Source: Anisus vortex
Lineage: Eukaryota; Mollusca; Gastropoda; Planorbidae
DNA: 64,000 nt
Direction: 5' to 3'
Assembly (NCBI GenBank): GCA_949126835.1
Contig: OX421502.1
Location: 39,560,563 to 39,624,562, forward strand
Part shown: positions 23,894-33,500 of the stretch, in pieces
Layout: each line of letters starts with the position of its first letter
How positions within the stretch are numbered: position 1 is the first letter of the stretch
Position numbers and translations under genes: made by a program
Notes under the pieces: model-generated
Told to the model about the DNA's origin: nothing
The model's input: only the letters and a program-made list of their open reading frames with translations
Databases searched by the model: none

Positions 23894-24572
23894 TTATCAC
23901 GTTCTTATTATTGCTCTATACCAGTATCCACTAATCTGTTGATATCAATGAAATTGAATTCAGAAGACAAAGCAGTCCCAAGCGGTAAGTAAACAAAAGA
24001 ATTCATCCAATCAGGCCAGTAACGAGGGATGGGCAATCAACTCATATCTACATGTCACCATGACAACAACCAGACTAACCTGTCACAACGTCATTTCCTG
24101 TTTCTGGCAAGCAGACTTCCTTCCCTCTCTCTTAAACAAACAAACACATACACACTAGATTCTACTTGTAGCTTGCATTCGGGCACATGTTATATTTCAT
24201 TAGTCTCAGCACAAAATTTGCTGGCAGTTGATAAAATAAAATATGAAAACCACCCAAGGTATAGTTCCAATATTATTGCAATATAAACGCTTCTTTCTTC
24301 TTTTTTTTTTAACCAACAAAATGTAGAAGTACTTTAGTCAAAGTTGTAACAATACACAAAGTCCTTACTTGGACTAAGCGGCGACTAAGCCCCAAGTTAG
24401 AAATACAATGACTTATGATAAAAATTACTTTCAAAGAGATGGAGAGACATATTTTTAAACCTATCTCATTCCCAGTGCAATGGGGGAAAAGTGTATCCTT
24501 TTATCGAATGGCGTTTGGAGATGGAATGGGTTATCTGAAATATTCGGGAAAACCGACACCTTTATAATAATA

Positions 24573-24642
24573 ATAATAATAATAATATTTTTATAGCGCT
24601 GCCAACAAACATAATGTAAGCTCAGAGCGCGTTTAACATACA
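24573..24642 (-). mobile_element. SINE family C 3' end (minus)
   Basis: Reverse complement reads GCGCTCTGAGCTTACATTAT, GTTTGTTGGCAGCGCTATA, then AAAATATTATTATT. Nearly identical to 25905-25962 in the opposite orientation. Confidence 0.75.
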
Positions 24643-25904
24643 ACTAAGAATACGAATATTACCCTAGGCCAGGTGACAGAGCTAAATTGATGATTAAAAA
24701 AGACAAAACACATATAAATGTAGTATAACCGACCCAACCCATAAATAAGACAGTAAGTTTCTAAAGCATGTTGAATGTTATCTAAGGTAAATACAAACAC
24801 TTAATATAACAATTATATAAAAACTAATAAACCTTTAAAATAACATCAAATATAAATACATATCAGAATGCAAGACAAAATTTCAACCGTGAATATAGGT
24901 AAGACGCAATAATAATACGTCACGTCTGTTAAAATTCAGGATTAAAAGATAAATGTGCATTGTACAGGTTCACATACTTGTCTTTTTTAAATAAAGAAAT
25001 AGATGGTCATTGATACTCATTATTATAATTCACTATAGATCTAGTGAAGTTTTTCAAGTCTGCTATTTAACACTAGCATTGTATATTTACTTAAAGGGAA
25101 ATTTAAATTTGAAAGCCGGTGTGTTTTCGCGTCCCTTCCGTTTTCCCAGAGTTCATAAAAATACATATTTTAAAAGTTGGTTCGGCTTAAAATTTGCATC
25201 TCTTTATTTCACGTGTTTTCTTTTCAAATAATTGACAAGCTTTTTCGTTTTTATTTATTGTTCACTTCTTTTCAATCTCTTCTTTCTTGTTCATTTTTTT
25301 TTGTTCATTTTCATTCTTTCGGCGGGAAATCAAAGGAGGGGCCTGACATTAGCACTCACTTAGTGTAAGCTTCAAACCCTCACACACACACAGCCTCGCC
25401 CAAGCACTCGTTGGGTGATAAAATAAAGGCAATTAGCACATGTGTCAATAGAGGGGGTTCTTTTCTTTGCATGTCCTGTGTTGTTCTGGGCGTAAAAGCG
25501 GAAGTGGATTTGTGGGAGGTCGAATATAAAGAAGATCATCTTAAAGTATTGCTAATTTCAGAGCGAGGCTCTTTTTTCCACGGGGTTCTCATAAACATTT
25601 CAATTTAATAAATATATTTTTTTAAATATCGCAGATAAAATCTTGTAACGGCCCCACCTAAATTTTTATTTTTAATCTATAGCAAATACTTGTACAATTA
25701 CATGTTATAGTATTACAATAAATGGCTTGTTAAAAATCACTTTCCAAAATCTATAAAGATATAATGTAAAATATAATTATTTTGTGAACGACATTTATAT
25801 TTGCTTCATTTATTGATTTGTCCTATGTTTGTAAAGTTTTAAAATATCAGTTAGTTTAATATTTTCTTAGCCTATAGATTATATCCGTGTTCTTAGTTGT
25901 GTGT
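24643..25904. other. Intron sequence without recognised genes
   Basis: AT-rich with a (CA)n near 25381. It separates two oppositely oriented family C tails. Confidence 0.5.
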
Positions 25905-25962
25905 TAAATGCGCTCTGAGCTTACATTATGTTTGTTGGCAGCGCTATACAAATATTATTATC
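25905..25962 (+). mobile_element. SINE family C 3' end (plus)
   Basis: GCGCTCTGAGCTTACATTAT followed by GTTTGTTGGCAGCGCTATAC and ATATTATTA. The 5' part is not recognisable. Confidence 0.75.
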
Positions 25963-25985
25963 ATATAAAACTTTTGAAATGTATG

Positions 25986-26066
25986 TTAACCCTTACAGTC
26001 CCGGGCGCGTATATAGCGGAACTGAAGGCAGCATAGATAGAAGTAGGTCGGTACGGGAAGGGTTAA
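25986..26066 (+). mobile_element. piggyBac-like micro-MITE, copy 1 (81 bp)
   Basis: Flanked on both sides by TTAA with ends CCCTTACAG and CGGGAAGGG. TTAA targets and CCC-type ends are piggyBac hallmarks. An inverted copy with the same ends and TTAA flanks is at 45794. Inside is GGGCGCGTATATAGCGG. Confidence 0.75.
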
Positions 26067-27029
26067 TAAATCATTCAATCGTCACTTTTCTTTTGTATTT
26101 GTTTCTTTCTATATTTCAAGTTCTTTCCACACGAAACATGGCAGCAAATTGTTGTCACACATAATATAGCCTAAATATATTCCTTTCTTCAAAACTGGTA
26201 AGTCGAATCTCTCAGTGCATGCGGCCGACTCTTCCGCCACTCCTAGCTAGATTTCAACATGAAGGCGAAGCTTTGTTTCACAGCGACACCATCTTTCCTC
26301 TCATAATGGGAACATTGATGACGTACTTCCGGGGAATGCCTAGCAACGGCGTCTCACACAAGTTGAATCTTTCTTTCTTTTCGCCTTTTTAAATTGTCAA
26401 TACATTTAAATGAGATTTTATGTTGTTATTCCTTTTTTACCCTTTCGTCTTTCCGAAAGTAAATTGGAAATTTTGTATTTGGCTGCTTCACAATGGAGGG
26501 GTTTGTTTGAAACGTGTAAATGGATTTACAGGATAAGATAAGTTGGGAAATCCCAAAAAGAAAAAAGCTATTTGGATTTGTATATCTAACCTTAACCTCA
26601 TAGAAATTAATTGCATGTGCGAATATCAAATTTATTCGAGAATGGAGATTACAAAACTTAGCTAGCGAGTTTTTAGAAAAAAAAAAGAAAAAAAATTTTG
26701 ACAGCGATACATGTTATGACACTGAGAGGTCACTGTGACCAGTGTTTGTTGGTGGAGTCATAATATGATATCATACATCTGTAACACAATGTGTAGCATT
26801 AGGTCTAGTAATTCATAGAACACCTGGTACTGAATACAACCGCTATTCACTACTAGAGGAGAACTCATTCAGAAACCGACCTCTGACTAAATCTCGGTCT
26901 AAAACATATTGAGTTAGAAAAGTTTCGTTAAGAATTTGGAAGAGTGCGAAATGTCAATTAGTTTATAGTAAAATATCAAATCGTTTGATATAAGGCTTCT
27001 TATTTTAAAGTTTGTTGTAACACACTATA
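26067..27029. other. Intron sequence without recognised genes
   Basis: No domains or element ends recognised. Confidence 0.5.
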
Positions 27030-27201
27030 CCACTAGTACCAAAGTGGGATTTCTAATTCATTCAGCGTGCTAACAGTCATCCTTCTTTAGCATTCAATTT
27101 CTTGTTGAAGAGACTTGTATTGCTTTTTTGGGGGGCGTCTTTCGCGTGCTATTGAAAATTACTCTGCGAGCCAAGCCTGGCACCTGGGCTGCCGACCCCT
27201 G
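27030..27201 (-). mobile_element. hAT-type MITE, family 1, copy 3
   Basis: Shares AAAGTGGGATTTCTAATTCA, TTCAGCGTGCTAACAG and the right end GGCTGCCGACCCCTG with the other copies. The left terminal repeat is worn away. Confidence 0.72.
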
Positions 27202-29370
27202 AACTATACTACATTCTAATCTTCTCAACTTATTTGCCCTCGCGTTTGGCTTGTGCAGGACTGCGGACACCAAAATTCTTCCTCGTAGACTCCATTTTCT
27301 CCGCTGATCTTTCAGTGAACACCAGCACAAATTTAGTGTTTCATTCAACCCGTTTGCCTGAGTCTTTCACGTGGTACAGGCGGCTTCCATATCAGCTTTG
27401 AGCTTCGATGTATTGCCTCGCGTGACTTGGGTATATTTACATTGTTAAATAGCCTGCGCTGTTGCCCGACGACCGCCCGCCCACCCCTTCCCGCTGGTGG
27501 AAAAATTATGGTTTTATCCCAGGGAGAATTTTTTTTATCCATTTCAAGGTGACCTCTGTAGCTAGTGTAAGGTCACCATGACATTTTTTTCTCAATATCT
27601 TACAGTCAAAATTGCATCGTATCGATCTCTCTTCCTATCTCTCTCTCTCTTTTTCCCCCTTCTCTGTATCTCGCTTTCTTTATATATATTTCTCTCTCTT
27701 CTCTCTCTCTCTCTGATCTATCTTTAACCTTATATTCCTTCTCCCCCCCCCCTCTCTTCCATTTCATAAAAGTGCTGTTCTGTGTTTATAGTCACTGCAG
27801 AAACACTGAGTGAGGGGGGGGGGACACAGATCTGATCACCATGGGGATCAAATCCAGATGACGTGGACAGGACAAAGAGTGGCCGCTATGACCAACACTG
27901 CGGACGGCTGTGTGAAAGTGACCGAGTTATTGGATTACTGGATTCCCCCCCCCCCCTCCGCCTACAAATCCTCTCGATCAAATTTTTCTCCCTTTAAACA
28001 ACAACCATCTTTCCCCCTCCCCCTTCGCTCCAACCGATTACTGTCCTTTACGTGGCGGTCAGAAATGAGGTCGGGTCATTTCAACTCCACCACAAAGACA
28101 TAAAACGGCCAACTGGGATTGGGGGGGGGGGGGGGGGGTGTTGGTAGGATCACAAGGTAGTTGCGTGTTTAGCTTCATCCGCTCACATACATATTTTATT
28201 AGTGTTTCTGTCGTTTATCTAATATCATTTGATTCCCACAAAAAACTATATTAAGTGATGAAACCATAACCAATACTAGAGTTCTAAAAAATTGTCAATG
28301 AACCATCACATGGGGGGGGGGGGGGTTAATGTATGTTCTGATCCGGGTGTTTCTAAGACTCGACGTTCGTCTCACCAGACTGATTTTACACGAGAGCAAT
28401 GTTTACTAAACGCAGGCTATGTGAAAGTTGAGCCTTCCCGCCATTCCCACCTGTTTAATTGAAATATTTTGTTTACTCTCAAGGTCTTCATCAACACGCC
28501 ATCATCAATTGGAGCTTTCAATATTTACTTAACATGTAGACTTGTGTTGCAGTGAATACGTATAAATATATAAGGTATAACATAAGGACATAAATGCATA
28601 GATAGGGGTAAACTAATGGCTGTGTATACATGTGTTCTTGTTGTGTGAGTGTAAACTATTGGCTGTGTATACATGTGTTCTTGTTGTGTGTTGTGTGTGT
28701 GTAAACAAGGCTATTTTACCAGATTAAGTAGCATAATCGGCTTAATCCAAAATAAGACTAAGACAGAGAGAGAGGGGGGTGGCAGGGAGGAAAGAGACAC
28801 GGCAGACAGAGAGAGAGAGGGGGGGGAGTGGAAAGCGGGGAGAAAGGAATGATAGGATAAACGAGAGAGGAGAGATGAGATAGGAAAGAGAAGAAATGGA
28901 GGAAAGAGAGGAGACAAAAAGCAGAGAGAGGAGAAGAGGGGAGAGAGGAGAAAGAGGGGAGAGAATTTGGGGAAAGGAGATACAGAAGGAATAAGTGTGC
29001 TGTGGTATAGAAAGATATAGGATGTTTATCAGGCCAGGCAGTAAAAATAACAATATATTTTATGGTTTAGTTCAGGACTTGTGTCTTGGGTTTAAGGCTC
29101 ATGAATTTGAGAAAGATAAAAATCACAAGTCATCCCCGATTTCTTTTTTGTCACCTCGACCACACCCCACGTTGGTATCAGGTGTAACTAAAAACGGTAT
29201 TTCCAGGTGAGCCCCCCCCCCCCCCCAGACAACAGAAGGATAGATGCAAGCATGGTGGTATAGTTTCTGTAGTTTATTGCTGGCCTCCGTGGGTCACTTT
29301 ACACTTGTTCTGAAACTTTTACCTGGTGTATCTGTTACATCTTTTACAACTATATTCATACTGAAGATAG
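27202..29370. other. Low-complexity intron sequence
   Basis: CT-rich at 27625-27755, several poly(G)/poly(C) runs (about 27743, 27813, 27947, 28121, 28313, 29213) and a GA/GGAGA-rich block at 28758-28990. A duplicated GGCTGTGTATACATGTGTTC lies at 28618 and 28661. No gene recognised. Confidence 0.6.
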
Positions 29371-29874
29371 TGTTATAAAGTTGCACCAATGCCCCTTCCT
29401 GACCTTTTAAACTAATCTAGATTCCAAGGGAAAGTTTGAGCCCGTTGTGTTTTTATAAACTAATTAGATTTCCCACCCTCCTTTCCTGCTATCAATTACA
29501 AATTGTTTAGCCATCGTAATAAAACTACACTGGCATCTACAAGTCGTGACGCTGAATTGTAATCGTAACTACAACTGCCCCACCTACACCCTTTCTTCAA
29601 TTACCTCTCACCCACTTGCATAGATACTTTAATTGGAAGCGTCTCCAATAGCGCCTCAATGTCTATTTTGATAAGGTTTAAGGACACCCTGAGGTCTGGC
29701 ATGATTGTTACTGTAATTAAGTAAGATTAATGTTTTCAAGCTAAACCCTGACTTAGCCCCGCCCACCTAGTTTTCGAACAAAGAGGAACGGAAATGTTGT
29801 TCTATTAATTAAACGACATTCTTACCAGACTTGTGTCTGTGTTTTTGGGAGTGGAAGTTTTTCCCCTAGTTACG

Positions 29875-29976
29875 ATTGGCTGTACCCTAACCAATGAGTA
29901 CTTCTGGGTAATGAGAAGATAGACTTTAAAAAGCCATGTTTCTCCCTTCAGACTCCAGTTGAGTTTAAGTTCAGTT
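29875..29976 (+). promoter_or_regulatory. Candidate LTR promoter
   Basis: An inverted CCAAT (ATTGG, 29875-29879) and a direct CCAAT (29891-29895) lie upstream of a TATA-like TTTAAAAAG (29925-29933). CA at 29949-29950 is about 25 bases downstream, and TCAGTT at 29971 fits an initiator. Repeated GTTGAG words follow. The start site is inferred, not shown. Confidence 0.5.
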
Positions 29977-30100
29977 GAGTTCCGAGTTGAGAGTTTATCT
30001 CCGTAGTAGGAACATTACTTGTACATAGTGTTTATCAGGATTAGTTTTGGACTTGTATTTTTTCTTATGTGTCTTCGTCTTGTATTCAAGTGTTATACTA

Positions 30101-30106
30101 AATAAA
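30101..30106 (+). terminator. Polyadenylation signal AATAAA in the LTR
   Basis: AATAAA followed about 20 bases later by a GT-rich stretch (CTGGTGTTG). The equivalent signal in the 3' LTR near 36752 would end the element's transcript. Confidence 0.65.
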
Positions 30107-30297
30107 ATCACAATTGTCGTGCAACTGGTGTTGATCTCAATTAAAATTCAAGGTATTACATGGAATTAACATTGAAATAGAATCATAATTACTGAAGTAA
30201 TCAAGCCCATATAAAAACAAACAACTCTTGGAATATTGAGCCTACACCTAGACAACAGCCAAATACATAATATTGCACGAGTACGTAACATATTTAT

Positions 30298-30315
30298 TGG
30301 GATCTCGTGTCCGGA
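30298..30315 (+). other. Candidate primer binding site
   Basis: TGGGATCTCGTGTCCGG begins 7 bases after the LTR. TGG matches the CCA end of a tRNA. The remainder resembles a tRNA-Pro complement only partly, so the primer is not assigned. Confidence 0.35.
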
Positions 30316-30515
30316 ATATTCCAGTTTTGTCTTAAAATAACTTGCTTCAAGACTCTGCTCATTCAACGTTTACTAATAATTAGTGTCAACTTTGAACTGT
30401 GTTTTACACTGGACTATATTTGATCTGTGGTGTTTTTTTTTTTAAAGAACTTTGTTATTTTTATAACGACTCAAGTAAGTTGGACATTTACTTTAACAAA
30501 CTTTTAACATAAAAA

Positions 30516-33500
30516 ATGGAATCTATTGCAAACATTACAATCAGTGAGCTAGACAAAATGTCACTCACACAACTTAAAGGACTTGCTCAATCTTTGGGCA
30601 TAGAAGTATCAGAAACAACACCAACAAGATTTAAATTAGTAGATGAAATAAAAGAGTGCCTGATAGCACAGGGTAAACTAACCACTGATACTGTTACAGA
30701 AGAGCGTGATGAAGAAGATACAGTTAGTTATCATGAAAGAACACCTGATCGTAATCAAGAATGCCCTGTAATGAATGAACAATTGAAGTTTCAACTTGAA
30801 ATGCAGAAAATTGAAAGCCAGGAGCGTATCCAGATACAACAAATACAACTGGCTAAAATGGAAGCTGAAAGTAGGGAACGCATTGAAATGGCACGCCTGC
30901 AAGGTGCAAGCATTAGCAGAGAAGGTGTTAACGTTGATCTTATCAAATTCAAGAAACATATTCCAGAATTCAAAGAAACACACGTTGATGAATTTTTCTT
31001 GCTGTTCGAAAAGGCATCTGAAGATTACAGTTTTCCAACGGAAAAGAAAGCCTTACTGCTCCGTTCAGCCCTAAATAAAGGTCGAGCCATGGATGTCATT
31101 CTAACCCTGAAAGCTGAAGAAGATAAAAACTACGATGTCATCAAAGACAAAGTACTTAGAGCATACGAGATGGTGCCAGAAAAGTACCGGAAGCTGTTCC
31201 GAGAAGCCAGAAAAGACCACGATCAATCACACGTAGACTTCCTGCGTGTGAAAGAAAAACAACTTGATCGTTGGCTTAGGCCAAGGTACGTTTCAAATGA
31301 CTTTGAGAAATTAAAAAACATTGTCTTGTTAGAAGAATTTTTAGATTGTGTTCGAGTGGATGTTAGAACCCATATAGCTGACAGAGGCGTTGAACAGGTG
31401 CAGGCAGCAGCTCGATTAGCCGATGACTACGTTTTAATACACCCAACAGTAAAAACTTATCAAAATGACAAATTCAAAAGTACAGTAAAGCAGAACACGA
31501 ATGAGTCTTATAGACAGAAACCCATTAATACTATTCACACCAGTATGAGCAACACCAAGAAATACAACGAAACACAAAATACAAAGCCGTATTGCCAACA
31601 CTGCAAAAAAGAAGGGCATACAAAACAGAATTGTTGGACCTTAAACAGAAAAGTCAACAAACCTAAGCAAGAATTAGCTGGTTGCTATGTCTCCAGATCA
31701 ATGATAAACACTGCTACGTATAAGAACAACCCAGAAATAGAACTAGATATACTCAACTCTACTTGCCAGACAACAGCTAGCGCCAGGAAACATTTTGAGA
31801 ACAAAACTAATTCTCAGAAAAGTGCCAGTCGACACAGTACTCCGACAGAGAGCACAGATCAAGACGTTTCAAGTCACCGTTCGTCCATGAGAAAGGCCAT
31901 CTCTAAGAGACAAAAGACGGTTGTCTTTGAAAACAGTCTGTTGAACCCTAACCAGAGTTTACAAACAACTCCCGTTTGCAGCCTAGCTTCAAGTTCGTCA
32001 CAATTTGGCAGTAATTTAGAACAGGTCACCAATAAAGATCCTGAGAACACAAACCTCAAGGACTTTATGCCTTTCATTTCAGATGGCTATGTGTCGTTAC
32101 CAAACGATACACTCGGCAGAAAGCATATCAAAATCCTCAGGGACACAGGTGCTTCCTTAACTGTGATCCTAGAAGGAACCATCCCGTTGTCTGAAAAGAC
32201 ATACACAGGACAAAATGTACTGCTGAGAGGTGTAGAAATGGGGAACATGGAAGTTCCTCTACACAGGATACAACTTCAATCAGAGTTGATATCTGGACCT
32301 GTTACTGTAGGTGTACAGCCTGCTTTGCCTTTTGAGGGAATATCTCTACTCATAGGCAATGATTTAGCTGGGGGAAGAGTAAAACCTGAACCCATCATGA
32401 CTCGTGACCCCGACCTGAATGATAAGCCAACAGAAGATGCTTACCTATATCCTGTGTGCGCTATCACCAGGGGCATGAGCCGAAACAACGTTGAGTCCAA
32501 CGAGACCACCGCCAAATCCTCACGAGAACTACCCGAAGTAGACTTAAGCGCAACATTTTTTGCCCGTCTCCTCGAAGGTCCGTCGTTAGAGACCAACGAA
32601 AATAGTCTGTCCCCGAGACAGCTATTGATCCAAGAGCAACAGAACGACGTAGAACTCGCCAAGCTCAGGGAAGAAGCAGTTACTGCTGCTGAATCAGAAA
32701 ATGTAGCTGAATGCTATTACCTAAAGGATGATCTCCTAATGAGAAAGTGGAAACCACGAGAAGCAACAAGTGACAGCAACTGGGAAAACGCCCACCAGAT
32801 TATGGTACCAGCTAGATATCGCAACGATATTCTACACATCGCCCATGATCTACCGTTTGCCGGTCATATGGGAGTCAACAAGACCTATCATCGGGTCCTC
32901 CCTTACTTTTATTGGCCAGGCCTACGTAGAGACGTCGCATCATATTGCAAGTCTTGTCACACCTGTCAAATGGTTGACAAACCGAACCAAACCATACCTG
33001 TTGCCCCACTACAACCAATCCCAGCGTTTTCTGAACCGTTCAGTAAAATACTGATCGACTGTGTGGGACCCCTACCTAAAACCAAGGCGGGTCACCAATT
33101 TCTGTTCACTATAATGTGTTCATCAACCAGATTCCCTGAAGCCATTCCGCTGCGTAGCATAACAGCTGACAAAATAGCGGACGCCTTAACCGGTTTCTTT
33201 ACTAGGTATGGCCTCCCACGGACTGTTCAATCGGACCAAGGGACAAACTTCACGTCGAAACTGTTTGGTCAAGTCCTCAAGCGTCTAGGTATCCAGCACA
33301 ATGTGTCTAGTGCATACCATCCAGAGAGACAAGGAGCCCTTGAAAGGTTCCATCAAACACTCAAGTCCATGTTAAGGACTTACTGTTTCGAACATTCGAA
33401 AGACTGGGACAGAGGAGTACCCCTCGTACTCTTTGCTGCTCGCGAGGCTGTACAAGAATCCCTCGGATTTAGTCCTTTCGAACTAATATTTGGCCACACT

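Larger units (their letters stand above)
29371..30290 (+). repeat. 5' LTR
   Basis: Starts TGTTATAAAG and ends GTACGTAACA, giving a 5-bp TGTTA/TAACA terminal inversion. It contains the promoter-like and polyadenylation signals listed separately. Length equals that of the 3' LTR. Confidence 0.97.

Noticed and set aside
23164..23900. Minus-strand poly-LSI and poly-LSY ORFs
   Set aside because: Translations of the AGATAAGATA array in different frames.
30678..30983. Short ORFs overlapping the polyprotein
   Set aside because: Shadow frames of the retrotransposon ORF with no domain of their own.
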